A stretch of DNA of 64,000 nucleotides from UBA10103 sp964437185 (GTDB lineage: Bacteria > Patescibacteriota > Minisyncoccia > Phycocordibacterales > UBA2100), in NCBI GenBank assembly GCA_964437185.1, contig CAYTFU010000001.1:162350-226349 (forward strand), written 5' to 3'. The notes beneath the pieces are model-generated. The model worked only from the letters and a program-made list of their open reading frames with translations, made no database searches and had not been told where the DNA came from. The first letter of the stretch is position 1. Every line of letters starts with the position of its first letter. Made by a program: the position numbers and the translations under genes. This document shows, one piece after another, positions 6,818 to 15,701 of the stretch.

Positions 6818-8515
6818 TCAATTCCCAATCGTTTCGAGCATCACGGAGTCGTGCAGATCAACGATGCGGGAGAGTTCTTCGAGAGAGGTGGTGCCCTGAA
6901 GCACTTTTACCACGCCATCCTGCGCCATGCGGCGGATTTTTTGGTGCGATGCCGCCTTCCAAATGTCGCGGTCGGATGACGAGTGGCGCACACAGTCCTC
7001 GATTTCTTTATCCATGAGAATCACTTCTACTATCGCGAGTCGGCCCTTGTAGCCGATGCCGCCGCACTTCGGACAGCCCTTCGGTAGCCACGACTTCGTG
7101 CGGTTTTCAGGCAACTCATCGGCGTGAGGAATGTTTCGCAAGATCGGTTCTATCGTCGCCAAGTCTTCTGGATTGAGCGGCTGCTCGACACGGCAATGCG
7201 GACAGAGGCGGCGGACGAGGCGCTGTGCCATAGCCACCGTAAGTGCGGCTCCCAAAATGTCGGGGTTTACGCCCATGTCGAGAAGGCGGGGGAAGGTGCC
7301 AGCGGCGTCGTTGGTGTGGAGTGTTGAGAATACGAGGTGACCGGTAAGAGAAGCATTGATTGCCGTAGAGGCTACTTCTGCATCGCGGATCTCGCCGACC
7401 ATGATTACATCCGGGTCTTGGCGCAGCGTCGAACGCAGACCGAGGGCGAAAGTGTAATCCTTGGAGACTTGCGTCTGCACGACCCCGGGGAGGTGGTATT
7501 CAATCGGATCTTCGATCGTTACGATTTTGATTCCGGGGCTGTGGACTTGTCGCAAGAATGCGTAGAGCGTGGTCGTTTTACCCGAACCGGTAGGCCCTGT
7601 GTTCAAAATCATGCCGTTGGGTTTTTCTATTTCGCGTTTGAAAATCTCCATCAAGTACTTATCAAACCCGAGCGCTTCCATGGGGAGCGCAATGGTGGAG
7701 GGATCGAGTACGCGCATCACGATCGTTTCTGCATAGGCGCCGGGCAAGATGGAACTACGAATTTCGATTTCTTTTTGATTTACGACGATGGAGAAGCGGC
7801 CGTCTTGTGCCATGTTTTTAATATTGAGTTTGAGACCCGAAAGCAGCTTGATGCGAGACGCGATGAGGCGGTATGTTGCGGCGTCAAATTTTGTGATCTC
7901 GATCAAAACGCCGTCCAAGCGATAGCGCATGCGCACGCTATCTTCTTCGGGTTCGAGGTGAATATCCGACGTGCCGAGCGAGAGCGCGCCCGCCATCATG
8001 ATTTCGAGGATGCGAGAAATGCGGTGCGTGTCTTTGGTTCCCGAGTGAGAAAGGATCTCGGTGTGCACATCTTCGATTGATTTGAGTTTCTGGAGCATCT
8101 CTTGGATCGTCTCGTTTGAGAGCGTGAGGACGCCCGCTTCGGTCTCTGTGGCATACGAAATGTCGTGGTAACGATCCCACGCGTGTTCGAGCGAGGCCTT
8201 GGAAACGATGACGCGTCGCACCTGGTATCCAAGTTTTTCAATATTCGCAACAATCTGCAGCGCATCCGGCCGCTCGGGAGAGCGCATGCCGAGGTAGATC
8301 ACTTTGTCGGCTTTACGAAACGCAGCGACTTCCGATGTCCGCGCGATGGGCTCATCGACGAGGCGCAGGGCGTCCGAATCAATCGATTTTGAGGTGAGGT
8401 CTGCGTACTCGATACCATATTTGCCCGCGAGCATTTCCGCGAGCTGCTCTTCTTCCTTGAGCAAAAGTTCGTGGAGACGTTCGTCTCGTTTTTTCTCATC
8501 AAACTGCGTTGCCAT
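6818..8515 (-). CDS. pilB: Type IV pilus assembly ATPase PilB (GspE family)
   Basis: Hexameric cytoplasmic ATPase that powers pilus extension. 565 residues: N-terminal domain (about 1-150), then the ATPase core with LGTSDIHLEP, Walker A NTGPTGSGKTTTLY, Asp box TIEDPIEYHL, Walker B VGEIRDAEVAST and His box GHLVFSTLHTND. A four-Cys zinc site (CPHC ... CPKCGGIGYKGR) follows. The ATG at 8515 is chosen because a TACAAT box on this strand (8523-8528) ends 7 nt before it; an upstream frame start would overlap tsaE. pilM and PilN/PilO-like genes are at 29.8-32.0 kb. Confidence 0.95.
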   Translation of the reverse strand: MATQFDEKKRDERLHELLLKEEEQLAEMLAGKYGIEYADLTSKSIDSDALRLVDEPIARTSEVAAFRKADKVIYLGMRSPERPDALQIVANIEKLGYQVRRVIVSKASLEHAWDRYHDISYATETEAGVLTLSNETIQEMLQKLKSIEDVHTEILSHSGTKDTHRISRILEIMMAGALSLGTSDIHLEPEEDSVRMRYRLDGVLIEITKFDAATYRLIASRIKLLSGLKLNIKNMAQDGRFSIVVNQKEIEIRSSILPGAYAETIVMRVLDPSTIALPMEALGFDKYLMEIFKREIEKPNGMILNTGPTGSGKTTTLYAFLRQVHSPGIKIVTIEDPIEYHLPGVVQTQVSKDYTFALGLRSTLRQDPDVIMVGEIRDAEVASTAINASLTGHLVFSTLHTNDAAGTFPRLLDMGVNPDILGAALTVAMAQRLVRRLCPHCRVEQPLNPEDLATIEPILRNIPHADELPENRTKSWLPKGCPKCGGIGYKGRLAIVEVILMDKEIEDCVRHSSSDRDIWKAASHQKIRRMAQDGVVKVLQGTTSLEELSRIVDLHDSVMLETIGN

Positions 8516-8522
8516 TCTCACT

Positions 8523-8532
8523 ATTGTACAAT
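8523..8532. promoter_or_regulatory. Shared palindromic -10 element for pilB and tsaE
   Basis: ATTGTACAAT reads TACAAT on both strands: 8527-8532 for tsaE (6 nt before GTG 8539) and 8528-8523 for pilB (7 nt before ATG 8515). The two start codons are only 23 bp apart. Confidence 0.7.
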
Positions 8533-8538
8533 GCCTTC

Positions 8539-9024
8539 GTGAAGAAGATATACGGGATACCGGAGTTTGCCGCGGAGGCAGTGAGGCTCGCCAATGCGCT
8601 GGCTCCAAAGGGGATGAACGCCACGGTGATCACCTTGAGTGGAGAGCTTGGAGCGGGCAAGACGACCTGGGTGCAACGAATGGCGGAAGCTTTGGGGGTA
8701 AAGGAGACGGTCACAAGTCCGACATTTGTGTTGGAAAAGGTATACCCCATTAGAAAGAGTACTTCTAACGGGGCAGGCGCACTCGAGGGGCACGTGTTTG
8801 ATCGGCTTATACACATCGATGCCTATAGATTGAACAGCGTAAAGGAACTCGAGGCTCTGGGATGGAAGGATATATTGAGTGATTCAGGTAATCTCGTAGT
8901 ACTCGAATGGCCGGAGAGGGTGCCGGAAGCGATGCCTGCCAATGCGATCCGCATACGATTCGACATTGTGGAGGACGGGCGTATCATCACTATTGATGAC
9001 AAGGGAAAAAACACAATCGAGTAA
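8539..9024 (+). CDS. tsaE: tRNA threonylcarbamoyladenosine biosynthesis ATPase TsaE
   Basis: ATPase that works with TsaB/TsaD in t6A37 modification of ANN-reading tRNAs. Walker A is SGELGAGKTTWVQ; TSPTFVLEKVY and the HIDAYRL and VVLEWPERV motifs are typical. The GTG at 8539 follows a TACAAT box by 6 nt, giving 161 aa. Between VLEKVY and HIDAYRL there is an insertion of about 15-18 residues (PIRKSTSNGAGALEGH) encoded by a palindromic element (8745-8773) that most TsaE proteins lack. The 3' end overlaps polA by 29 nt. Confidence 0.92.
   Translation: MKKIYGIPEFAAEAVRLANALAPKGMNATVITLSGELGAGKTTWVQRMAEALGVKETVTSPTFVLEKVYPIRKSTSNGAGALEGHVFDRLIHIDAYRLNSVKELEALGWKDILSDSGNLVVLEWPERVPEAMPANAIRIRFDIVEDGRIITIDDKGKNTIE
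8745..8773 (+). repeat. Palindromic element (CCCCGTTAG family) inside tsaE
   Basis: CCCCATTAGAA (8745-8755) pairs with TTCTAACGGGG (8763-8773); one G-T/A change. Related copies at 32668-32762 and 35446-35480. Inserted in frame. Confidence 0.7.
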
Positions 9025-11413
9025 ACCCCTCGACACCGCTCGGGGTAAACCAAAACGCCTTCTTTTGCTCGACACGCACGCGATTTTGCATCGCGCATAT
9101 CATGCATTGCCCGATCTCACGACGTCGAGCGGTGAGCCCACGGGCGCGCTCTATGGGCTCATGACGATGCTTCTCAAGTCGATCACCGATTTGAAACCTG
9201 ATTACATAGTGGCGGCGCGTGATCGTGCCGAGAAGACGTATCGCCACGACCTCTTTGAAGATTACAAAGGTACGCGCGCAAAGACGGACGACGCGCTCGT
9301 CGGACAGCTCATCAAGGCGGGGCAAGTGTTTGAGGCGTTCGGGATTCCCGTGCTTGATGCGGTAGGGTTTGAAGCCGATGACGTGGTGGGGACAGTCGCC
9401 ACGCAAGTGGCGCATAGAAAGGATTTGGAAACGGTCATTCTTACGGGAGACATGGACATGTTGCAGCTCGTCGTCGATGGGCGCGTGACGGTGTATCGAT
9501 TGCTCACCGGCATTTCTAACATGAAGTATTACGACGAAGACGCGGTGAAAGAGCGCTACGGTTTTGGCCCGGAACATGTGACTGATTACAAGGGTATGTG
9601 CGGCGATCAGTCGGACAACATAAAGGGCATAAAGGGGATAGGAGAAAAGACGGCGACGGAATTAATTCAGCAATTTGGTTCTATAGAAAATATTTATAAA
9701 ACGCTTGAGAAGAAGCCAGCCGAATTTGAGAAAAAAGGAATCAAACCTCGAGTAGTGAAGCTTCTTGAGGAGGGCAAAGACGCAGCGCTTTTTTCGAAGC
9801 AGCTTGCAACCATCCGCCGCGACGCCCCTGTTCACTTCGAAATGCCCGAGCATGAGTGGCGGCTTGCCGATCACGCGGAACGCGTCGCCGCCCTGTGCGA
9901 CACATTTGAATTTCGTTCACTTAAGGAAAAGATTCAGCCAGCGCTCAAATCCGATGCATCTGTCGCTTCAGAAGAGAATAGTGCCTCATCGGTCGATCCA
10001 TCTCGCGTCCGCGAAATCACGGTGGCGCTCTGGCTCCTCCACTCCGATACTACGAACCCCACGCTCGCGGACATTTTGGAGCAGGGGAGAAGCGAGGATT
10101 TTGAGAAGGCGTCGGAGACGATACTGAAAGATCTGCGCGCCGCCCCGAAATTGCTCGAGGTGTATGAGCGCATAGAAAAACCGCTCATTCCGGTGGTTGC
10201 GCGTATGAATGCGGCGGGCGTGCGCGTGGACAGTGATCATCTTGCGAAGCTGGCAAAAGAGTATCGAAAGGAACTTGGCAATCTTGCGGGAAAAATTTTT
10301 CATCACGCAGGGCATGAATTCAATATCAATTCCCCGAAGCAACTCGGCGTCATTTTGTACGACGAATTAAAAATTCAAACAAGCAACCTGAAGAAGACGG
10401 CGGGTGGCGCGCGAACCACCAAGGAGAGCGAACTTGAGAAGCTCGCCGACCTGCATCCGATAATCAACGACATCTTGGCGTACCGAGAACTTCAGAAACT
10501 TCTCTCGACGTACATCGACAAAATTCCGGCTCTCGTAAGCCCGGATGGCAGACTCCGCGCAGAGTTTCTCCAGACCGGCACCGTGACTGGACGAATGGGA
10601 TGTCAGAATCCGAATCTTCAAAATATTCCCATTAAGACGGATCTAGGGCGTCGCATACGCTCCGCGTTTGCCGCGTCTCCGGGCCGCACTCTCATTGCGC
10701 TCGACTACTCGCAGATCGAGCTACGCATCGCGGCCGGGCTTTCGCGCGACCAGAAGCTCGTCGATGTCTTTACGTCGGGGGGCGATATTCATACCGCGGT
10801 AGCAGCCGAAGTGTTTAATGTCCCAAAAGAGAAAGTGGACTATGAAATGCGTCGCAAAGCGAAGGTTATTAATTTCGGAATTCTCTACGGCATGGGAGTG
10901 AATGCGTTGCGAGCAAATCTCGGCGAGGGAGTTTCGCGCGAGGATGCGGCGAAATATTTAGAGAAATACTTTAAGGATTTTTCGGGGCTCGCGAAATATA
11001 TTGAACACACGAAAGCGGAAGCGACGCGACTCGGGTACACAGAGACGCTCTATGGTCGGCGCCGATATTTTCCCGCGCTCAAGTCCTCAATCCCTGGATT
11101 TAAAGCGCAGGCGGAGCGCATGGCGATCAACGCACCAATTCAAGGCACGCAATCAGACATCATCAAGCTCGCCATGGTCGCGGCGGATGCGCTGGTCGAG
11201 AAGAAAGGCTGGAGAGAAAGAGTCGACCTCGTCCTCCAGGTGCACGACGAGCTTGTCTATGAAGTGGACGAATCGCTCGCTCGTGATGCAGCGGAGGCAA
11301 TTCGCACCACGATGGAATCGGTGGTCACGGACGACGCCCTCTCCGGCGTGCCTATAGTTGTCGAAGTGGCGATGGGAGAGAATTGGGGAGAGATGAGGAA
11401 GGTTGGTCGCTAA
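8996..11413 (+). CDS. polA: DNA polymerase I
   Basis: 805 residues. The 5'-nuclease domain opens with LLLLDTHAILHRAYHALPD and contains GFEADDVVGT and the GDQSDNIKGIKGIGEKTA helix-hairpin-helix. The middle domain is short and lacks the DxE and other acids of an active 3'-5' exonuclease, as in Taq polymerase. The polymerase domain has TGRMGCQNPNLQNIP, DYSQIELRI (motif A), RRKAKVINFGILYGMG (motif B) and QVHDELVYEV (motif C). The ATG at 8996 lies inside tsaE. Residues 11-20 (KPLDTARGKP) come from a palindromic element ahead of the nuclease domain. Confidence 0.96.
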   Translation: MTREKTQSSKPLDTARGKPKRLLLLDTHAILHRAYHALPDLTTSSGEPTGALYGLMTMLLKSITDLKPDYIVAARDRAEKTYRHDLFEDYKGTRAKTDDALVGQLIKAGQVFEAFGIPVLDAVGFEADDVVGTVATQVAHRKDLETVILTGDMDMLQLVVDGRVTVYRLLTGISNMKYYDEDAVKERYGFGPEHVTDYKGMCGDQSDNIKGIKGIGEKTATELIQQFGSIENIYKTLEKKPAEFEKKGIKPRVVKLLEEGKDAALFSKQLATIRRDAPVHFEMPEHEWRLADHAERVAALCDTFEFRSLKEKIQPALKSDASVASEENSASSVDPSRVREITVALWLLHSDTTNPTLADILEQGRSEDFEKASETILKDLRAAPKLLEVYERIEKPLIPVVARMNAAGVRVDSDHLAKLAKEYRKELGNLAGKIFHHAGHEFNINSPKQLGVILYDELKIQTSNLKKTAGGARTTKESELEKLADLHPIINDILAYRELQKLLSTYIDKIPALVSPDGRLRAEFLQTGTVTGRMGCQNPNLQNIPIKTDLGRRIRSAFAASPGRTLIALDYSQIELRIAAGLSRDQKLVDVFTSGGDIHTAVAAEVFNVPKEKVDYEMRRKAKVINFGILYGMGVNALRANLGEGVSREDAAKYLEKYFKDFSGLAKYIEHTKAEATRLGYTETLYGRRRYFPALKSSIPGFKAQAERMAINAPIQGTQSDIIKLAMVAADALVEKKGWRERVDLVLQVHDELVYEVDESLARDAAEAIRTTMESVVTDDALSGVPIVVEVAMGENWGEMRKVGR
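9026..9051 (+). repeat. Palindromic element at the start of polA
   Basis: CCCCTCGACACCGCTCGGGG plus TAAACC. It aligns with the IleRS insertion at 46546-46573 and encodes PLDTARGKP in the same frame as PFDFAQGKP there. Confidence 0.6.
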
Positions 11414-11414
11414 T

Positions 11415-12056
11415 ATGTTGTATTTTTTTTCTGGAACGGATAGAGAAAAGGCGAGAAAAGCCCTTGATGTTGTGGTGGATAAGGAGGCGAAAAAGGTTGA
11501 TCGGATTGCGCGTATCACCGATGCTAATACCTACGAAGATCTCGCAACGACGCTCCAGGGTGGGGGAATGTTTGCGGAGACGCGGGCGGTCGTGCTCGAT
11601 GGGGCGCTTGCGAACGAGGAGATGCACAGTCTCGTGATCAATTCTCTTCCGATGCTCAAAAAATCGTCAGAAGATTTCTTCATCCTTGAAGAAAAACCAG
11701 ATGCTGATACAAGGAAAAAAATAGAAAAGTATGCAGAAAAATCTGAGCGGTACGATCTCCCTGCCAAAAAGAAAGACAATAGCATTTTCTCAATGGCCAA
11801 CGCGCTCGCAAAGCGCGACAAGCGCGCACTTTGGATAAACTATCAGTCCGAACTTCAGAAGGGCGCTGCTCCCGAAGCGATTCACGGCATTTTATTCTGG
11901 GGGGCGAAGGATATGTTTTTGAAATCACGAGCACCGGATTCAGCGGAGCGTGGAAAAAAACTTGTCGCAACACTCGCCGAGCTCCCGCATGAGGCGCGCC
12001 GCCATGGCGAAGACCTCGAATATGCACTTGAACGATTTGTGCTCTCAGGATTGTGA
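11415..12056 (+). CDS. holA: DNA polymerase III delta subunit-like protein (HolA), short
   Basis: Clamp-loader delta subunit-like protein, 213 residues against about 330 in most bacteria. The N-terminal MLYFFSGTDREKARKALDVV and the TTLQGGGMFAETRAVVLDG segment match the delta N-terminal domain (LFGxxR-type strand). The C-terminal collar domain is reduced to a helical part (AIHGILFWGAKDMFLKSRAP) ending in LEYALERFVLSG. The start is 1 nt after the polA stop, so the two genes are one operon. The assignment rests on N-terminal pattern and context. Confidence 0.7.
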   Translation: MLYFFSGTDREKARKALDVVVDKEAKKVDRIARITDANTYEDLATTLQGGGMFAETRAVVLDGALANEEMHSLVINSLPMLKKSSEDFFILEEKPDADTRKKIEKYAEKSERYDLPAKKKDNSIFSMANALAKRDKRALWINYQSELQKGAAPEAIHGILFWGAKDMFLKSRAPDSAERGKKLVATLAELPHEARRHGEDLEYALERFVLSGL

Positions 12057-12071
12057 TACGATTAAAGCGAT

Positions 12072-13718
12072 ATGCATTTCGTCGCGCACCTTTTTTCGTC
12101 GAGGGCTCGAGGCATCGGCGTAGTCCTTTCCGTTTTTATACTGTCGGCGGCTCCAGCGATTACGAATGCGCAGTGGCAAGACTCTTATCAAGAAGCGGTA
12201 CTCACGGCTCCAGAGAATACTGTGTACGGTTCGTATGAAGCAGCATCGCAGGCTATGCAGGTGCAAGTGAATGCTGCACCCGCTGGAAGTGTTCCACTTA
12301 CCCCCTCCATCAGCCCCGCAGCGGATTTAATGTGTACGCCCGTCATTCTGAAATGCCCCTGCGGCACGGTTCCAGATGGTAAAGGGGGATGTAAGCCGGG
12401 CCCAAATATGTTTCAGTGCACATGCTATGACGTTACATTTGGTTTTGTAACCTCCGGTATTTGCATCGCGCAAAATAAATGTCAGGCTATTGCGACGAGC
12501 GATGGGGTGTTTGATCCGTTGCTCAAGATGTTGGGGCAGGGGCTGATCGGTCTCGGGTTTCAGAGCTTGGCCGGATTGTTGAGCGGTGGTAGTGGAAGTG
12601 GTGGCGGCGGATTCTATACTGGCCCTACGGGACCGACCGGTTGCTCAAGCTACTATCAGACCTCCGATATCTCGAAGCTCTCAGATCCGTGCGCGCAGTA
12701 CGTGGCACCAGTCTCCGACACTATTATCGACACCGGAAGTACGGGAGGGTGCGATCCACTTGCTGCGGCGCTCGGGCAATGTGGAGGGACGAGTACTACG
12801 ACGGATACGACGGGCGGATGCGATCCCCTCAGTGTCGCGCTCGGTTTATGCGATCCGAGTACGCCCGGTGACACCACGAATGGCACGACCACCGACCCCG
12901 GCTCCACGGCATCGTCTTCACGCAGTCGAAACTATTCGGTCGTATACACGAACATCAAGAAGAGTGCTGATGGCAGCTATGTGGTCACATATTCGACAAG
13001 ATCGTCAGATGCGGGTGTCGACGCAAATGCGCAAGCGACAGAAAAGACTCGGCGCGTTATCTATCAACCCGTCACGGGGTTTAACAAAAATGTGCCGGGG
13101 GGCGAACGAGGTGACATCATTGCCCGTTCAAGCGACGGTACGGTAATTGCCGGTTCGCGCGACACGGATAAGAATTCCGAGACCTCAGGCTTCTATGGCG
13201 CGCAGACGTTTGGAAATCAAAACCAAAACGGCCTTATGGCATCTTTGTGCAGGAATCGGCCGTGGGCAAACGGGTTTCTTTCCAAAATCGTGAGCGCGGA
13301 TTTCTTCGATAATCTTTGTAAAGCGCGCGGATACCAGGTGGGAGAGCCACCACCGGCTCCTGTCGTGAGCACGCCGGTTCAGGCTGCGCCACCGCCAGTA
13401 GTCCCCGCGAAGCCGGTCGTGAAGCCGGCGACGACGACTCCCGCACGAGCCACCTCAACGCCGGTAGCCCCTGCGCGCGTCGACATATGGGCGGTGCCGC
13501 CTGTCGTCCCGCTCGGGACGCGCACGTCGATTTTCTGGAGCGCGCAAAATGTCGTCGATTGTACGGAAACTTCATCGGACGGACAGTTCAGTCACCGCAC
13601 GCTTTCGGGCGGTTCTGCGACCGTGCCGATCATCGAGCGCACGACCTTTACTATCACATGCCTCGTTTCGGATGGTACGAGTGTTACGAAATCTGTTTCA
13701 GTTGGACTGAAGCTGTAG
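12072..13718 (+). CDS. Large secreted Gly/Cys-rich surface protein
   Basis: 548 residues with a signal peptide (hydrophobic VVLSVFILSAAPAITNA, cleavage near AQW). Then a Cys-rich part (CTPVILKCPCGTVPDGKGGC, CTCYDV), a Gly-rich stretch with GPTGPTG, repeated GGCDPLAAALGQCGG / GGCDPLSVALGLCDP units, a Pro/Ala-rich linker (about 420-465) and a C-terminal Ig-like domain with a WSAQNVVDCTE strand. It is organised like the protein at 19848. Function unknown; surface structure or pilus-related protein is an inference from secretion and nearby pil genes. Confidence 0.75.
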   Translation: MHFVAHLFSSRARGIGVVLSVFILSAAPAITNAQWQDSYQEAVLTAPENTVYGSYEAASQAMQVQVNAAPAGSVPLTPSISPAADLMCTPVILKCPCGTVPDGKGGCKPGPNMFQCTCYDVTFGFVTSGICIAQNKCQAIATSDGVFDPLLKMLGQGLIGLGFQSLAGLLSGGSGSGGGGFYTGPTGPTGCSSYYQTSDISKLSDPCAQYVAPVSDTIIDTGSTGGCDPLAAALGQCGGTSTTTDTTGGCDPLSVALGLCDPSTPGDTTNGTTTDPGSTASSSRSRNYSVVYTNIKKSADGSYVVTYSTRSSDAGVDANAQATEKTRRVIYQPVTGFNKNVPGGERGDIIARSSDGTVIAGSRDTDKNSETSGFYGAQTFGNQNQNGLMASLCRNRPWANGFLSKIVSADFFDNLCKARGYQVGEPPPAPVVSTPVQAAPPPVVPAKPVVKPATTTPARATSTPVAPARVDIWAVPPVVPLGTRTSIFWSAQNVVDCTETSSDGQFSHRTLSGGSATVPIIERTTFTITCLVSDGTSVTKSVSVGLKL

Positions 13719-13729
13719 AGTCAGAAGCA

Positions 13730-14587
13730 TCATCCGCGGTGTACGCCATTACCGCCGATGGGCTTGTACGATGCAATCGCTTTACGCAGGATGAGTCGTT
13801 TTTCGAGCGACTGTTTCCATACGCTATTTGAACGCTTGCCATTTATCCGAACACCGGAGGAGAAACCAATCTCATTCTGAAATTTCAGCAAGTTTTCTTT
13901 GCCGGTAATCACTACTTCATTCGGTAATATTATTCTCGAGTCGATGTAGAAATCTGCCAAGAGTCTTTGAATCAGATAGAGGATCGCTACGTTTTTTTGA
14001 TATCCGCGTACTCGGCGCAAATTTCTCTTCGGCCTGAAATCCATACACCCCTCATCGTCGAAGAAGGATCGGACAAACTCCCTTTTTAATTGTTTTGGAG
14101 AGAATGCAATTTCTTGGAGAAGTTGAATAGACTTCGTCTTCATATAGTCTCCTAGCGACACATTAAAGTAGCTAATTCTTCGAACGCCTGTGAATTTATT
14201 CGCATACCGCTTAGGTTCCAGAGGGTATATTATCTTCATACAATTTTCTACCCGGTTCAGCAGTGTCATGTTTCTGTTGTTGTAGATGCATCCTCCTCGT
14301 TTTATTTCTCCATCGAAGATCAAGTGTGAGACGAGACATACTAACGCGGGGTCCCAGCGTGTGAATTTCTTGAAAAGTCTTGCGCTCACACCTCTTCTTT
14401 TCAGAGCAATTTCGCGAGCGCGTCTCGCGCTTGATTCGCTGATCGACCTGCGTTTGCTCTCGCTCAGAGGGAGATTTTGTATATGAAAATGGACTGAAGT
14501 CTTAGGTCTTCCGGTAATCCTGACAATTTCGGGCAATGTATAGTCTCTCCTTCGCAAATCGATGCACTGTTGTTTGAACGCGTTCAT
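13730..14587 (-). CDS. LAGLIDADG-like homing endonuclease with N-terminal HTH
   Basis: 285 residues. An N-terminal helix-turn-helix (LPEIVRITGRPKTSVHFHIQ) is followed by two LAGLIDADG-like motifs: LVCLVSHLIFDGEI (about 83-96) and FVRSFFDDEGCMDF (about 170-183), each with the acidic residue that binds the metal. The ATG is 1 nt downstream of the 3' end of tRNA-Lys on the same strand, so the mRNA start would be made by tRNA 3' processing. It converges with the secreted-protein gene, 11 nt apart. It is free-standing, not in an intron or intein as far as can be seen. Confidence 0.75.
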   Translation of the reverse strand: MNAFKQQCIDLRRRDYTLPEIVRITGRPKTSVHFHIQNLPLSESKRRSISESSARRAREIALKRRGVSARLFKKFTRWDPALVCLVSHLIFDGEIKRGGCIYNNRNMTLLNRVENCMKIIYPLEPKRYANKFTGVRRISYFNVSLGDYMKTKSIQLLQEIAFSPKQLKREFVRSFFDDEGCMDFRPKRNLRRVRGYQKNVAILYLIQRLLADFYIDSRIILPNEVVITGKENLLKFQNEIGFSSGVRINGKRSNSVWKQSLEKRLILRKAIASYKPIGGNGVHRG

Positions 14588-14588
14588 T

Positions 14589-14659
14589 TCCCCCCGGATG
14601 GAATCGGACCATCGTCACCCGATTAAAAGTCGGAAGCTCTACCATTGAGCTACGAGGGG
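14589..14659 (-). tRNA. tRNA-Lys (anticodon TTT)
   Basis: Acceptor CCCCTCG/CGGGGGG, D arm GCTC/GAGC, anticodon loop CTTTTAA, T arm GATGG/CCATC; discriminator A, no encoded CCA. The next gene starts 2 nt after the discriminator. Confidence 0.95.
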
Positions 14660-14755
14660 ATACCTTAATCTTACAATATACAGAGGTTCTAATCCATGGC
14701 TCTGCTCTCATTGCAGGAATGCGACTATACCATCGCATCTTTTACTTCGCGAGTT

Positions 14756-15094
14756 CTACAGCGGCAAATCAAATGAGAAAACTCCGGGGCCTGTGATGAT
14801 CAGAGAGGTTGCCATGACAAAAGCCAAGAGGGTGGTTCCGAGCGCGGTGGTTCGTGTATGGGGAAGGGCGATCGCCCCGAGAAGGATGAGACTCGCTGCG
14901 ATTCCTCCCAGCTGCGTCCACGCGCCGACGGCGATAGCGCACGCGGCCGCAATTTCAAGAACGCCGAGTATTCGTCCCACGGCACTCTCTCCGTGCGCGA
15001 GGTGCTGCCACGCTGAGTACACGAGCGTCGCCGTGAGTGCGATGCGAATCGCGAGTACTGAGAATGGCGCGAGGAATAGAATATCGGGAAACAT
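14756..15094 (-). CDS. DoxX-family small membrane protein
   Basis: 112 residues with four hydrophobic helices and the DoxX pattern RIALTATLVYSAWQHL ... GRILGVLEIAAACAIAVG. Family members are linked to quinone oxidoreductases or redox stress, but no partner lies here. The ATG at 15094 is preferred because GGAGGT (15104-15109) lies 9 nt upstream; for the ATG at 15103 the same site would touch the start codon. It is one of the few genes in the window with a good Shine-Dalgarno sequence. Confidence 0.75.
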   Translation of the reverse strand: MFPDILFLAPFSVLAIRIALTATLVYSAWQHLAHGESAVGRILGVLEIAAACAIAVGAWTQLGGIAASLILLGAIALPHTRTTALGTTLLAFVMATSLIITGPGVFSFDLPL

Positions 15095-15147
15095 TGCGAG
15101 CATACCTCCAAGCTTACGGCTTTTAGAAAATACAACAAGGGGATAGC

Positions 15148-15675
15148 ATGCGGGACATGGATATAGCAGTCCTCTTGCACAACGTCCGCAGCACCCACAA
15201 TGTGGGCTCGATACTGCGGACAGCAGATGCGGTGGGCGTGTCGCACGTATATCTCACGGGATACACTCCCACCCCCGTCGATCGTTTCGGGCGTGCAAGA
15301 AAGGACATCGCGAAAACTGCGCTCGGAGCCGAATGCTCTGTGCCGTGGACGTACCAGAAATCCGCGAACAGTTGCATCGCATCGCTCCGGAAAGAAGGCT
15401 GGCGGATTGTGGGGGTAGAACAGGATCTTCACGCGACTGATTATCGGACAATGAAAAAACAATATAAAGTTTTGTTCGTGTTTGGCAACGAAGTGCGCGG
15501 GCTGTCGAAAGAGCTTCGTGCGCTTTGCGACGAGCTTGTAGAGATCCCGATGCGGGGAAAGCTGCTTCGCGATGCCGCGCACCCACATCATGGCGGCGGG
15601 GGAAAAGAATCTTTAAATATCGCGGTTGCCGCTGGAATCGTGCTTTTTGAGACGGCTAGGCCGCATTCAAAATAA
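15148..15675 (+). CDS. SpoU/TrmH-family RNA 2'-O-methyltransferase
   Basis: 175 residues, SPOUT fold, SAM-dependent. Motif 1 is NVRSTHNVGSILRTADAVGV, motif 2 VLFVFGNEVRGLS, motif 3 ESLNIAVAAGIVLFE. Between motifs 2 and 3 an insertion, RGKLLRDAAHPHHGGGG, replaces the usual short linker. No N-terminal substrate-binding domain. An AAGGGG lies 6 nt before the ATG. tRNA or rRNA target cannot be told from sequence. Confidence 0.88.
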   Translation: MRDMDIAVLLHNVRSTHNVGSILRTADAVGVSHVYLTGYTPTPVDRFGRARKDIAKTALGAECSVPWTYQKSANSCIASLRKEGWRIVGVEQDLHATDYRTMKKQYKVLFVFGNEVRGLSKELRALCDELVEIPMRGKLLRDAAHPHHGGGGKESLNIAVAAGIVLFETARPHSK

Positions 15676-15701
15676 GTTCCCCATGTATATGATTACGGCT
15701 C

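Noticed and set aside
7337..8080. A 247-codon open frame antisense to pilB
   Set aside because: It mirrors the codons of pilB, which has all GspE motifs; no start signal or family pattern on the plus strand.
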